Assembly: GCF_950023065.1 (NCBI RefSeq) | Contig: NC_088679.1 | Location: forward strand, 72,478,001-72,542,000 | From: Planococcus citri | Taxonomy: Eukaryota > Arthropoda > Insecta > Hemiptera > Pseudococcidae | Length of the DNA: 64,000 bases | Reading direction: 5' to 3' | Notes under the pieces: model-generated | What the model was told of the DNA's origin: nothing | Seen by the model: only the letters and a program-made list of their open reading frames with translations | The model's database searches: none | Translations under genes and position numbers: made by a program | Part shown: positions 22,740 to 36,200 of the stretch, one piece after another | How positions within the stretch are numbered: the stretch's first letter is position 1 | Layout: each line of letters opens with the position of its first letter

Positions 22740-24799
22740 CAGACAAATTGCACCAACTAGTGAAAAAATGCTGCTAATTTGCTATTTCTCCCAAAAAAAT
22801 GTTACCCTCAATCCTGCTCTAACTTACGCGCTAGTCCGGTCAATCACCTTTGATTTCACGTTGAAAAAAAATCTGACAAAATGATTTAGAAAACATATTA
22901 ACCACTCTCGGTTAATTATCTTATCAGTTTTTCACGTTACATTTTTTCGTACCATACCTAAAGGTATTTTTACTCGAACGAATTTAAAAAAATCCAAACC
23001 AGAACCTATTAATCGATAAAAATCAAGGTTAAATGAGACAAATTACGATAGATTGGAGACCGAATTAAATCACGAATACAATACGAGCCATCATTCGTGA
23101 AGGTAAACAAAACAAATTTCTCGCATCAAACTCGATCGTCGTCCTCCTCTTGTCGCAAATTTAATTAATTAAAACGATAATTTATCCAATTTTCGGGACA
23201 TTTCTGTCAAATGCAAACACATACGGATATGGGCTATGGGCCTATTTCTTTTAGCAGGAAATTTCCGACGGGGTAAAAATTCGAGCACGTATAAAAAATT
23301 CCAAGGTCAATTATTCGATGAGGCGCGAGATGTTATTAAGCGATGGGCTTCATTAAAAACCACTCTTTATCAGCTACGCCTAATATACGTATAGGTATAA
23401 GATGCAGCAGACTATTAAGATGTTTTTTTTTTTTTATGAACCGAATCGCAATTAGAAACAGATTATTGGCCGTATTAAATTCGTCTAGATTTTGACGTGA
23501 TGCTGTAGATGAAAGATAACCATATCGTGTAGGCTCGTTTATACGTAAATTTATAAGTCGGTGAAATGTAGAACATGTGGATGTGGGGTGCAACAATGGA
23601 CACAGTTCACATATGGTCAAGCAGGCGATAAATCCTAATAAATCGACTCCGAGCTTTCCTTTTCCTGTACTGTTGTAATTATTGGTTGTAATATCGAACT
23701 GCGCGGAATATTTAGAGATTTTTATTAAAAATTCGATTCTGGAGCGTATACGTATAGTAGTACGAGATGATTCGATTAAATGGCGTATCCCAGATATAAA
23801 TTTGCGCTTCTCGCGCCAGTAATTTTATTCGTAAAAATTGCCATCGTCGTCTATAATTAATTTTAAACTGCGTTCGACGTCGTTGGTTCGCTATTCGAAA
23901 TGACCATCGGATACCGAATGAGTCATTTTGCACGTACGAAAATGTCTTATTTCGACCCCTGCATGATGGACTATACACACGGTACACACCCTCGCCGAAG
24001 CCATCCTTTCAACCCTTATTATTTTTAACCCCTGAAAATTTCGTAAACACGCTGAATATAAAAGGGAATGATAAAAACTAACTCGAAATAAATGACCAAT
24101 GGCTATTTTAAATGATCGGACACGCGACTCTTTGCCAGTTGCCACCCCCCTCGTCTTATATTCGAGTGCAATACGATACGTGCATCTTCGATGAGAACTT
24201 TTTTCTGCATCAATTTCATCGTGTCATTTCAATGAAACTAAAAGTGGTCTGTGTTTGCGTCTGCGTATACGAGATCGTGTCCTGTCGCCTGCAGTCCTGC
24301 ATATTATTCAAATATTAGCTTTTTTTCAAACTGTATCGGATATTTTGGCCAATGGTCAAGTCAGCATGTGATAATAAGGGGTGATCTTTTGTAAGAAAAA
24401 TTTAATATATTGCGGAAACAGGGCTCGTTGAAAAGCGTGAAGCGATGAGAAAAGCTGCAACTGCAAGCCTGCGATTATTTTGTCTCATGTTTTCTGCTCT
24501 TGATAAGTTGATCGAATGAAGTAAAATTAATCAAAAAGTATTAAAAACATTTTAAATTACCTATTAAAAAGGGACAAAGGTTTGATAAAATTTTGACACG
24601 AATACATAAAAGAAAAAGTGTTGAAAATTTGTGTCAAAATGTTGCAGAAATACAAAAAAAAAATTTTAATAAAAAGGATTAAAATAGTAACTGAAAATTT
24701 AAAATTGGCAACAAGCACATGGTGCTGCTGCGGTTATATGTACTGTGGCCACTTAGTCCACTCATTGATATGCGTTCACATCCATGAGTGTTGCCTTTA
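22740..24799. other. Low-repeat block, no gene recognised
   Basis: 22900-24320 is CG-containing and nearly free of the repeat families. Minus-strand frames of 84-94 codons (23336-24145) overlap each other in different frames, and none has a domain I know. A TGTGTTTGCGTCTGCGTATA stretch lies near 24250. Confidence 0.3.
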
Positions 24800-24807
24800 C
24801 TTGTGAG

Positions 24808-25392
24808 CAGGGATGTTCCTTTACATGTAAAATAACTTTTTTTACATTTACACGAAAAACGTGTAAATTTACATTTTTCGTGTAAATATACACCAAATAT
24901 CTGTAAAATAATTCAACCAATCAGAAATCAGGAATAAATGTTGATAACAATGATAATGCGAAGATTGTGAACGAATTTAAGAACATTTTGAGTTATTAAC
25001 ACTCTATAAATGAGTATAAAATAAAGTTGAACTAATTAAAAACGTAGTAAATTTGTCCGGCATCCGCATTATCACATTACCTATGTATATAGGCCTATCC
25101 CTATCTAAAATCAAAGAAGATGGCAATTTTTCATTTGAGTTCAGACATGGTTTAGACTTTCATTTATCATTACCATTTATTCAAAATTCTAAGATTCATA
25201 ATCATAACACTAATAATAATGTATACATCATTTGATTTTTCGTTTTTTCACATTTTTTGGCGTTTTTTTTTGGCTAAAATGTAAATTTACACTGTGTAAA
25301 AAAATAGGAGTTTTTTTACACGTGTAAATTTACGCAATTTTACGTGTAAAATAAAGGTAAATTTACATGTGTAAATTTACGGAACATCCCTG
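24808..25392. mobile_element. Non-autonomous hAT-type DNA transposon (585 bp)
   Basis: The ends are inverted: CAGGGATGTTCC on the left and GGAACATCCCTG on the right. The flanks carry a perfect 8-bp duplication, CTTGTGAG, at 24800-24807 and 25393-25400. An 8-bp duplication with CAGGG-type ends is the signature of the hAT superfamily. Inside each end are many short ACGTGTAAATTTAC words in both orientations (24830-24900 and 25275-25380), which look like subterminal transposase-binding repeats, a known hAT trait. The central part has only a 60-codon frame with no transposase character, so movement would need a transposase supplied elsewhere. Confidence 0.9.
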
Positions 25393-25579
25393 CTTGTGAG
25401 ACACGTGTATCCTTGTGCCAAATTAGTGGCTGATCTGCAACAGGGGCCTTCTGGGTGCTGAAACTCACCATCCATCTACTCCATCTCAATTTTGACAACT
25501 TGATTTACTTATTAATATAAAGCAGACTACGACAATTACAAGAGTGTCTTGCCTAACCAAGCCTGTGAATCCACCTTGG

Positions 25580-25827
25580 CAGGGCTGGACCCAAGAACAT
25601 GGAAAAGTTAGCGGCCCACCGACATATCCCATTTTATCAGCCCTGATTTTGGGCTAGGTCAATTAATCAGCCAAATTTTTTTCACCCATTTTTTAAAATG
25701 CAGGACACTGAGCATAAAAACTCATTCAGAAATTTTTCAAGTGGCCCAGTTTTTTTACCTCATCGGCCCTAGTATGTCGCGGCCCACTGAGATTTTCTCA
25801 GTAACTCATTGGGTGGGTCTGGGCCTG
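25580..25827. mobile_element. Probable short hAT-like MITE (about 250 bp)
   Basis: The left end CAGGGCTGGACCCA and the right end TGGGTCTGGGCCTG are imperfect inverted repeats. A second inverted pair lies inside (GCGGCCCACCGA at 25612 and TCGCGGCCCACTGA at 25777). The flanks share ACCTTG on both sides (left ccACCTTGG, right ACCTTGTG), but the register differs by one base, so a clean 8-bp duplication cannot be claimed. There is no coding capacity. Confidence 0.55.
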
Positions 25828-26082
25828 ACCTTGTGCTATACTTATACAGGGTGTTAAATAAAGCGTGGGCGTGGGCAATAATTTCACAGTAGATGCAACT
25901 TGAGTAGATGAACAAAAAACATTATAATGATAAGTTGCCTTATCTTGTAAAATGCAGGCGCAACGTGCTCCACAAAACTGGAAATTTACAAATTTTGAAA
26001 AATTCATCAAAAATAAGAAAACGTTTGAATCAACTTGCCGGGGGGGGGTACCGTACCCCCCCCCGCTTGCTTCGCCCCTGGT

Positions 26083-27765
26083 TCCAACATAGGACTTTCA
26101 CGGAATTTTTTAAACCGTGCGAAGGTAGATCGAAAGAGCAGGTAAAAATTCATCACCTGTCAAAATTTCAACTGCTAAAGTGCCTTTTTCGACTTTTGGT
26201 GAATTTTCAAAAATCAAATTTTGGCCAAAATGTGAGAAAAAAATCAAAATTTTACCAAATTGACCTAGAAATCTGAAATTTGGGATATATCCTATTTTCG
26301 ACCTGCCAAATCGATTGGAAACTGTTTCAAACCGTTTTGAGCAGTCCTGGAGCCTCCAGCAGATTTTTGAAACTCGAACTTCTCACAAAATTTCATCAAT
26401 AATGGAGTTGGAAAGCCGAAATTCATTCTGCAAACTAATTTCAATACGCTATGAAGTCGACTGCAGGTGATTTTCAAGTCGTTTTGGAGCCTCCAGCGAT
26501 TTTTTGAAAATTACTGGAGCCTCCAGCAGATTTTTGAAACTCGAACTTCTCACAAAATTTCATCAATAATGGAGTTGGAAAGCCGAAATTCATCCTACAA
26601 ACTAATTTCAATACGCTAGTCGACCGCAGATAATTTTCAAGTCGTTTTGGAGCCTCTAGCGATTTTTTGAAAATTACTAGGGCCTCCAGTAGATTTTTGA
26701 AACTTGAAATTTCGCCAAAATTTCATCAAATGGGGTTAGCAAGCTGAAATTAACTCTGCACTTCAATTTTAACACCTTCTGAAGACCACTTCAGGCGAGT
26801 TCAAGTAATTTTGGAGCCACCAGTGACTTTTTGAAAAGTTTCATCGCGTTTTTGGAAAATTAAAATTTCGAAAAAGTAGCTGGAAGTTTCAAAACCACTC
26901 GAAACCACCATGCAGTCTACTTCATATTGTATTGAAATTAGTTTGCAGAGTAAATTTCGGCTTGCTAACCCCATTTGATGAAATTTTGGGGGAAATTTCA
27001 AGTTTCAAAAATCTACTGGAGGCTCCAGTAAATTTCAAAAAATCGCTGGAGGCTCCAAAACGACTTGAAAATCACCTGAAGTCGACTTCATCATAGCGTA
27101 TTGAAATTAGTTTGCAGAATAAATTCAGGCTGTCCAACTCCATTTGATGAAATTTTGTGAGAATTTCAAGTTTAAAAAATCTGCTGGAGGCTCCAGTAAT
27201 TTTCAAAAAATCGCTGGAGGCTTCAAAACCACTTAAAAATCACCTGCAGTCGACTTCATAGCGTATTGAAATTAGTTTGCAGAATGAATTTCGGCTTTTC
27301 AACCCCATTTGATGAAATTTTGTGAGAAGTTCGAGTTTCAAAAATCTGCTGGAGGCTCCAGAACTGCTCAAAACGGTTTGAAACAGTTTCCAATCGATTT
27401 GGCAGGTCGAAAGTAGGATATATCCCAAATTTCAGATTTCTAGGTCAATTTGGTAAAATTTTGATTTTTTCTCACATTTTGGCCAAAATTTGATTTTTGA
27501 AAATTCACCAAAAATCGAAAAAGGCACTTTAGCAGTTGAAATTTTGACAGGTGATGAATTTTTGCCTGCTCTTTCGATCTACCTTCGTACGGTTTAAAAA
27601 ATTCCGTGAAAGTCCTACGTTGGCAATCAAAATGGCCGCCATTTTGTAAGTAGAGGGCCACTTTTTTTTTTGACGACAAGGGCTAGAAATGTTCCTTAGG
27701 ACTTCCCCTTTAAGAGAAAAGTTGTCCCGGAGAATCGGCAGGGGGGTGCAGGTGATCCTTATGCG
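26083..27765. repeat. Family A copy 2: large fold-back with right tail
   Basis: Arms run from about 26083 (CCAACATAGGACTTTCACGG) to 27625 (CCGTGAAAGTCCTACGTTGG), with the centre near 26850. Each arm contains AGATCGAAAGAGCAGG, ATTCATCACCTG, GATTGGAAACTGTTTCAAAC and two or three CTGGAGCCTCCAG units. This is the most symmetrical copy and has no internal array expansion. The tail 27626-27765 matches that of copy 1. A single-stranded transcript would fold into a stem of about 750 bp. Confidence 0.82.
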
Positions 27766-28910
27766 GGCCCTCCGACTTAAAGCTTTTTTGTTCAGAAAAA
27801 TACTGACTAAAAATTTCTTTGATTTATTCCGTGTTTTCCTTAATTTTTTCCAACTTGAGAGGGATTTTTCCTTGATTTTCCGAAAAATGGCATCAGTTTT
27901 TGAAAAATTTTCAACTGAAAGCCAATTTTTTCAACTTGAAAATAAGGAAATGCTGTTCTATAGTGTTCCGTTTTTATATTTTTTTGTTTTGGTACGAAAC
28001 AAACCAATATAAAATACACTTTTTGTGGCTATTTTCTATCTTAAAAAATATGTTCAAAACTATCGAAACTGTTTTTCAATACTTTGCGAGTATGAAATTT
28101 ATTCAAAAAATATGTTTCAACTCCCAGGGCCGGCACTTTTTCATTTTCCCGCCCAGTGCAAACTCTAAATGCTCATAATTTGGTGAAAAGTGTGAATTAC
28201 TTTTTGAAAGGGGGGGGGGGGTAAACAAAAAGCACAAAAATCGGAAAGGAGGTGAGATTGCAGCAGTACCACTGCATTTTGTATACAAACACAGAGCATG
28301 GAAAGAAAACTGAAAATGTTTCAATTGTTTTGATTTTTCAAATTCTGATATGGATTGAACAAAATTTCGAATTGAACTTTGGAATTTTTTTTGAGCTAAA
28401 AAAAATCGATTGAACCCTAAATTTTTAAGGAATTTTTGAAAGATCTGAAAATGATCAGGTTCTTGGAAACATATTCCATACATATTCTGGATCATTAATC
28501 AACTGTTTTTTTGTTTTGTTTTTTTTATGAAGTTATATCCACTTTGAAATTATTTAATACAAATTATAGCTTCAAACTCCTCATCTTCCAAAATTGGTTT
28601 TTGAGATCGGCCCAATTTTTTCACAACTTTCTCAAGTATGCATGAGGCACGTTTCAAAAATATAAAAAATTGCATAATGGATTAGATTTCATTTAACAGG
28701 TTTTTTCAAGTTCGAAAAAATTCAATACGCAGGAACTCAGGGTCAATTTTCAACAAGAATTGAATGATTATTAAAAGAAGAGAATGATGAAAACTGAAAC
28801 TCCGAAAAAATATAGTGATCTATCTTCTCTCGCCATCACTTTAAAAGCGCCAAAATGTTTAAAATTTTATCATTTTTGAGAAAATACAAATTTTTGAAAA
28901 CACAGGAGCA
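27766..28910. other. AT-rich non-coding between family A copy 2 and the LINE
   Basis: CGCCCAGTGCAA occurs at 28149 and again at 30711 on the far side of the LINE, so the flanks may share an older repeat. A poly-G run lies at 28210-28221. The 107- and 130-codon frames here are Phe/Lys/Leu-rich and unconvincing. Confidence 0.4.
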
Positions 28911-30290
28911 TTTTTTTTTTTTTTTTTTTTTTTTTTGGGTGTTTGTAATTACTTGATTATTACACCCGTCGTATGGGATTTAAATCGAGTTGGTATGGTC
29001 AAGTTTTTTAATTAGATCTAAGAATTTTTTAATTTCGGAAGGGTCGTCTGGTATGAATGGGGATCTTTCGTCTATTTGTAGGGATAGTCTGTGTTGATGT
29101 AAGGAGGGACAGTGAAATAGTAAGTGTTGGACAGATATAAGTTCTGACAGGCAGAACTGACATGTGGGTTTTGGGGCCTTTTCATAGAGGTGATTGTGTG
29201 TGATTTTTGTGTGGCCAATTCTCAGTCTGGTTATAATGATTTCTTCAAGCCTGTTCAAGTGGGAGAGGTTTTTCCAAGGATCGACTAATTTTTTATGTTG
29301 AAAGAGTTTGTTTGTGGTTTGGAGGGACCAAAAGTTTTGCCATTTTTTAAGTGTGCTTTGGGTGAAGATAGATTTGAGGTCGTCAGCTGTGATAAGTGTA
29401 AGGGGAGAAAGGGTGGTGGCAGATTTTGCATTAATATCTACAATTTCATTTCCTAAGATTCCAACGTGGCTGGGTACATACATAAACTGTATAAAGAAGT
29501 TTGAATTTTGTAAATCAAATAGAGTTTTATGAATATTTTGAATTAGAAGGTGATCGGAAAAAAGATTTTGGATAGCAGTTAGTGAGCTGAGGGAATCACT
29601 TTGAATTAAGAAGGACTTATTTTCTGATTCATAAGTGAGTATATTACAGAGAAAATGGAAAATAGCTGTGAGTTCGGCAGTGTAGATTGAAGAACAGTGA
29701 TGGATTTTAAAATTTGAAATTATATCATTTATAGAATAGGCATATCCTGTATGAAGCGTTGGTATTTTTGATCCATCTGTAAAGCAAAGATTGAATTTTT
29801 TGTATTGTGATAAGAGTTCAAGATAGTTCTGTTTTATTACCTACTAATGGAGAGTGGCTATTTTTTGAGTAGTTAATAAGCTGTAGATTGACTTGAGGAG
29901 GCTTTAGAAGCCAAGGGGGGTATAATATTGGTTTTTGGATGAGAGTTTTAGGATTGATTTGAAGATCGTTCAACATTGTGATGAAATTAGAAATGGGTCC
30001 TTCTATATGGTAAAAATGTTGGGGGTTTGGTGGGTTAATTGAGTTTTGGAGTGGATGGGAAGGGTTGGTGGATGCATTTGAGATGAATTTGTTTGTTATG
30101 AGAGTTCTTCTAAAATCAGGGGGTAATTCTGCTGCTTCACAATAAATGCTATCTATTGGAGAGGAATAGAGGGCTCCTATACAGATCCTTAGGGCTGAAT
30201 TTTGAATTGTTTTTAGGATATTTGAAGTCTTATTTGAGCATTTAACTACGTAATCAAAAAAGTATATGTAATTCGAATCATCATATCAGT
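28911..30290 (-). mobile_element. 5'-truncated non-LTR (LINE) retrotransposon, RNase H-bearing clade
   Basis: The element reads on the minus strand from about 30290 and ends in a 26-base A tail (T run 28911-28936 on the plus strand) after a short 3' UTR of about 45 bases. It keeps the region after the reverse-transcriptase core, a full RNase H domain and a Cys/His tail. A poly-A end with 5' truncation is the usual result of target-primed reverse transcription. I could not find matching target-site duplications; the bases left of the A tail do not recur near 30290. RNase H after RT is known from I, R1, LOA and some Jockey-group elements, and I cannot choose between them. Confidence 0.85.
28980..30290 (-). 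pseudogene. Truncated, frameshifted ORF2 C-terminus: RT tail plus RNase H
   Basis: Two adjacent minus-strand frames join at about 29840. The upstream frame (about 30290-29845) contains an IQNSALRICIGALYSSPIDS segment followed by EAAELPPDFRR, the typical sequence after the RT thumb in LINE ORF2. The downstream frame (29840-28980) encodes RNase H with all four acidic positions visible: Asp in FTDGSK (29775-29777), Glu in YTAEL (29673-29675), Asp in QSDS (29595-29597) and Asp after VPSHVGILGNEIV (29436-29438). It then has a terminal CQFC...HLLFHC Cys/His motif typical of these ORF2 C-termini. A one-base shift separates the frames near 29843, with two stops in the downstream frame just beyond it, so the protein is broken. 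The lower part stays open for about 286 codons, so decay is fairly recent. No start codon is expected because the 5' part is missing. Confidence 0.85.
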
Positions 30291-30869
30291 TTTGGGACTT
30301 TTTTTGGGGAAGGGGGTTTGTAAGTATAAAAACTTGGGTATTTTTTTTGCAAAAAGGATCTCATTTTCTGAGTAATCTCCCACTCTGTAAATTTCGTCGC
30401 CAATTTTTTGTCAAAATTCAGGATATTATTTTTCTTTTTACCTACCCCTTCTTTACATGAAGGAGTGGTCAGCTATGCAATCTATGCAACAGAAATGAAA
30501 CTAAACTTCCATTTTTTTTAAAAATTGAAATAATTTCAATTTGAAGGGTAAATTTTGATTTGTTTTGAAATTTTTATGCAAGAAATATGGTTATTTTTGG
30601 AAATGTCTTGCTATTTGTTTTTTTTTTTAAATTGAAATATTTTTTAAAGAGGGATTTTGAATTGTTTTGAAATTTGTATACAAAAAATTGGGTTATTTTT
30701 TGAAATTTTCGCCCAGTGCAAGCGATGTTCTTTGGAATTTTGAGTTGTATGATTGGCGTTTTAACAAGATTTAGGTAGTGTACCCAACTCTTGTGACTGC
30801 ATAAGTAATATGTACATACTGGAAGCAATTGAAATAACCCCCCTGCACATATCAGGTGGCTAATACTCA

Positions 30870-32750
30870 CAATACATAGGTAGGTACCTACTACCTACAA
30901 CACAGCTAATATGTGCACAACCACCTCATTCTCTCTTGTATATAGGCCTACACCACACACACACACATCACAGACGGTATGCTTGGCACGCGAAAAATGA
31001 AAAAATATAAAAATACGCCTCGCCTTTACAGCACGATGAGCCGCAGCATCCGCAGCTACAACGACACCATCCCTTATATGGTTTTCTTTTTTGAGCCTTT
31101 TACACTTATACATACATCGTCGTCGGTGTACACACAGCTCATACACCAACACTACGACACACATACACCGTACGTAATATAAGGTAAAATTCAATCGATA
31201 CCGAAAAGGATATACACAAAAAGAGAGGAAAAAAAGCGTAGAGAAAAAAAAGAACCGTAACTGCTGACCATATCACGGCAACAACAGTAGAAATGTGTAT
31301 GCCTATTTTTCATCTACCATATCCAACACACCAGCACAAACGCACAATAAACTTATCCACTTGGGATATTTCCCCTTTTTTTCCTTTCTTATTTTTTCTT
31401 TTTTGGATTCAGTCCATGTACCCTGCGTGCTATTCTCGCTCTCCGTCGTGTACGTCGCGTCTCGCTCGTAGCCAACTTTCGCTCGTTCTTTAAGCTCGAA
31501 AATTGACAAGTAAAAAATGGGCTCCATCTAGTGTTCTTTCGTACCCCAGCACCTCACTTCACCGGCCATCGTCGGCTTCTACTCACTTTTTCTAGCGTGT
31601 GCGTGCGTTTTTAAAAATTTCCTCGCTTTTTGCTCGCGTCTCCACTCTACACAGTCTATACTGTACACAGAGCAACTTCTTCATTCTCTCTCTCTGATGG
31701 TGGCTAAAAAGAAATGATAAAATATCATTGGTTAGGGTAAAAATGATGCGCGTCTTAGATTTACAAGCGTTCCTTTTGCACGATATAGCTAAATTTACCA
31801 AATTACTATACTTTCCAACGTGCAATGTTACTATATACTTATACTCTTCTCGTCGTGGTTTCGTTAATAAATCTCCTTTTACTCGATTCGTATTAATCAA
31901 TTCTCAGCTACAATATAGCTTACAGTTCGCTATATGTGTATACCTATTTACTTTTCGATTCGATATTAGCACTTATAAGTATAGGTACCTGGCTAAATTT
32001 ACCAAAGCTTCTAACATCTCAACATATCTGACGAGTAATTAAAATCCGAGCCGAATTTTAACTAACTATATAAGCACATCGAAATGACCTTTCAACGTAC
32101 TCGTATCTGTCGAATAAACGTAAAGAATAAACTGTTATTTATAAAGAAGAAAAAAGAAAAGACGTAAAGGAGGATGAAATGAAGAAAAAAAAACAACTCT
32201 ATCGATTTTTATTCTGTACATTCTTTTTACAACACTCGGGTATATATGGCCAATTTGGAGGAAAAAATCAACCCCGAGGGCGTTCTAAACGATGAGCATT
32301 TTACAATATAATATGTTATTACTAAACTCTCGCGGCTTTTAGGAATAATTTTAAATGCGTTAAGATGTCGTAGAACTGACCACTTTTGTTGCTTCGGTTT
32401 GTGTGTTTCTTATTTCTTTCCTTCCTTATCCGTTTTTATAACTAGTCGACATGACATCTCGCATCTTTTATGTGTGTGTATAAGAAGTATACACTTTGAA
32501 AACGAATCTTTTTTCTTTTTTTTTTTTACCCTTTAAAGAACCTTCGTTATACTTTCGGTTTCTATTGATTTACAATGAGATATGGAACAATAGAAGTTTT
32601 TTCGTATTCTTTGTAGAAAATTGCTTTTCGGTGTGTTTTGTCGTAGTATGCTATTTCTATTTTAGGCGATCGGGGAATAAGGGAGTTGATTTTTTTTTTT
32701 TATTTCGGAGATGATGGAATGTCCTGCTGTATAGAAAGGGTTTAAGGATT
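30870..32750. other. Low-repeat block with simple repeats; possible regulatory or UTR region
   Basis: This block has short (CA)n, (TC)n and CGT-rich stretches (TACGTCGCGTCTCGCTCGTA at 31450) and almost none of the families that fill the rest of the window. Overlapping frames of about 100 codons on both strands lack recognisable domains. Retained unique DNA in such a repeat-dense area suggests an exon-flanking or enhancer role, but the sequence gives no proof. Confidence 0.35.
30953..30968. repeat. Short (CA)n microsatellite
   Basis: ACCACACACACACACATCAC is a dinucleotide run at the left edge of the low-repeat block 30870-32750. A short (TC)n run lies at 31684-31697 and GACGACGACG at 32819-32828. 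Confidence 0.7.
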
Positions 32751-33274
32751 TGGACAAGTTCGTTGATCGATTAAATTATTATTGTTGGTTGGGTTTTTGT
32801 CGAGAAGTTGAAATGACCACGACGACGACGTGTGGGTTGGTATGGTTATTTTTATAAAATGTTGTTCGCGGTGCAGTTGTAGATGAGGTTTGAGTTGTGG
32901 TGTATTTGTGCATACAGGGATGAGAATTGATGCGAAATAATGTTAAAAAATTGGAGATGGAAAAGTAAACATTCAGATCTACGTGAAAATTATGAATGCA
33001 GTTTTTGCTGGTACAATCACATATGTACTTTTTTAACATATTTTGGGAAGCAATTTATACTTTCATGTACTTTTTAAATAGGTACCTAAGAAATGTATCA
33101 AAAATTATTTTTCCATGCATTGAATTCGTTGTAGGTACCTACTTACAAGGAAGAAGGTACCTACCCAAACCAGCACAGTAATGTTTGCACTGGACGACTC
33201 TAAAATACACCTCCAATGGCAATTTCAGCTGGTGAAATTCACTTCTTTAGGTACTTTAATGTCCAAATATCATC

Positions 33275-36200
33275 AAAGGGTACCCCCCGATAAAGATAGG
33301 CAAAATGCCCTTAACCTCAGATTTCGATGAAACTCACAGGGTATGCTTAGTACCCCCAAAAAATAATTTTGGGCCCATAGCCCGCTCCCCACCCCACCCC
33401 CCTCAGTCAGGGGGGTCAAAAAACGCGTTTTTCAGGGGAAAAATTCTGTATCAGCGCGTAATTAAGATAAATTGATTCTGTAAACGAATATAGTTAGAGG
33501 ATACATGGGCGTACCTCCCTGAATTTTTTCAGAATTTTTCATCACACGGGGAGAGAAGGGGGGACAAAAGAAAACTTTAAATCGACATTACTCCGGAACG
33601 AAAAAACATACCAAAACGATTTTTTCGTCAAATATGTATCTTTAGGTCTACTTTCTATAGAAGTCATCACCCGGCCATTTGGAGTGGTGGGTCAAGCTCA
33701 AAAGCTCAAAAAACTCTCAAAAAACCACGTTTTTTGCGTTTTTCTCCAAAAATATGGACAAATGGCGGAAATCTAAGAGAATCAAGTTGTTCAGCGTGAA
33801 ATTTTACCTCAGAATTGTGTAATTGAAAATTCATTTACACAGCATGATCGTAAAACTATGTACATGCGCAGAAGTATTTGTGCTTACATCAAGATAGCTG
33901 AAAGGGTATTCCTGGGTAAAATAGGTGAAATGTCCCTGTCCTCGGATTTCTGAAATTTTGATGAAACATAGTTGGGTACCATTAAAAAAAATGTCGGAGG
34001 CAAAAAATCCCCCCCCCCCCAACCTCCCCTTGCTCATAATAACGAAAAAAGGGCCTTTTTCGGGGAGAAAAAATCCATGCTTCAACGAGTTTTGATAAAA
34101 AAATCTGTATTCACTCAAAATACTTGAAGGAGATATGATTCTAGCAACTTGAATTTTCTTCAAAAATTGTGGGCCCCCCAGGGGAGATATATTGACAAAA
34201 GAAAATTTGAAACCGCCGTATCTCCGAACCTAATTTAAGTACATGAAATTTTTTTTTCAAAAATGTATCTGCATGAGCACTATAATTGGTATTTTTTTTT
34301 TCAAATTTTCCCTCCAGGTAGGCCATCTTCAAAAACTCAAAAAACACTCAAAATTGTGTTTTTTTGTCACAGCACCACCAAAAAAAGCGATCCATAATTT
34401 TGGATGCTGGCCTCCAAAAACAATAAGAAAACCAACTAACTTCTTTAAGGCTATTCTAATTTTTTGATGAAAAATGGTCAACTTTGGGCGGGGATTGTGC
34501 CAAAACTATAGAACGGATTTTTCTAGGGTTTGCTTTCAAAAGCGAGGGTATGTCGAGATATTTTTGATTCAGGACATTTGATGGCTATAATAGGGAATTG
34601 GATGGAGGTACTTTGGACGCTCACATCCCTGTTGTAAAAGCAAAATTAGAAAATATGGCTACATACCCTCGATTTCATAGATGAATCAGTATTGGTGAAA
34701 AAAAAATTGGAAGAATTTTGAAAATTCACGGAGAAATCCCCGTCTGAAGTTTAGATGGGAGTGGGTCGCGGGACATAAGCACGACTAAATTCGTTCAATC
34801 GATTACATGCAGTCTTACGAACGAATGATGAAAATAACGAACAAATCGGTTTAATATTTCGACCGGTTGTCAAATTAGAATGCTCTCCGCAGAGTATACC
34901 CTTAAACTCCAATTTTTTGGCCATAGGCACCCCCTCTCCAAATTTTAGGGCGAAAGTAGACAGACAATATGGGTATCATTATCATATGAACCGAACTCGC
35001 TGAACATGAATATGAAGTTTGATTTGCAGTTGGACCCTCCCAACGACCACATTGGGGAGAGGGGTTGCCCAAAAATTAGAGTTTTTGTGAAAAATGCTTC
35101 ATTATAGCGCTATTTACACCATGCAACTTCTTAATCAAGGTTTTCTTGAATTACAAGTAGCCTACTTTTCAAGTACATGGTATCTAACTCAAAACTATCA
35201 GAAAGGTTTCTTTTTGGTGTCGATGATTAAATTTTTATGTGAGTTACCAAGTACATTGAAAACATAGGTATTACCTACCTACGTACTATGTAGTAGATTG
35301 GGTAAATCACCAAAAAAAGAAAAAAAACTGGATTTTTACCAATTTTAGCAAAAACTGTCATTTTGAGTTGAAAGTTGTACAGAAAAATTCTGGCTCCAGA
35401 AGTGCCCCTAAAGCGAAAACATGTGCCCTTAAAGTGGGAGTATTTTCGAAAAAACACGGTTTTTTCACTGTAGCCCCTGTACCCAATTTGTTTTGAGAAA
35501 AATGACGATCGACCCAGTCCTAAATGAATATATCTTAGATTCTGCGTCCATTCTATGCTATTATTTTAAATTGTTTTTGTCAATTTTGAAAAATCAACAA
35601 AAATTTAGGAATTTTTGCCAATCTTTATCAATTTTTTGAAACCTAAAAATTGTCATCACTGCGTTCCAAAATATTTCCTCAGTTTCAGAAATATATTATC
35701 TTTCAATATTTTTTCGTCATTATAGCGAAACTTTTACGAAGAAAATATTTTCAAAACACCAACTACTAATACCCCCTCTCCAAAAAAAAAAAAGATTTAC
35801 TTTTCAATTTTCTCAGTAGAACCCCAAAAGTGGCCTTGGATTTTGATGGCAATAGCATGGATTGGCGCAGAATCTCAAATACCTATGTAGGTACTTTTAT
35901 TATACTGTCTCCTCCATATATTTTGAGTGAATACAGATTTTTTTGTCAAAACTCGTTGAAGCATGGATTTTTTCTCCCCGAAAAAGGCCCTTTTTTCGCT
36001 ATTATGAGCAAGGGGAGGTGGGGGGGGGGATTTTTTGCCTCCGACATTTTTTTTAATGGTACCCAACTATGTTTCATCAAAATTTCAGAAATCCGAGGAC
36101 AGGGACATTTCACCTATTTTACCCAGGAATACCCTTTCAGCTATCTTGATGTAAGCACAAATACTTCTGCGCATGTACATAGTTTTCGATCATGCTGTGT

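Noticed and set aside
25053..25235. 60-codon frame inside the hAT element
   Set aside because: It is too short and has no transposase motif (no hAT dimerisation region or catalytic context).
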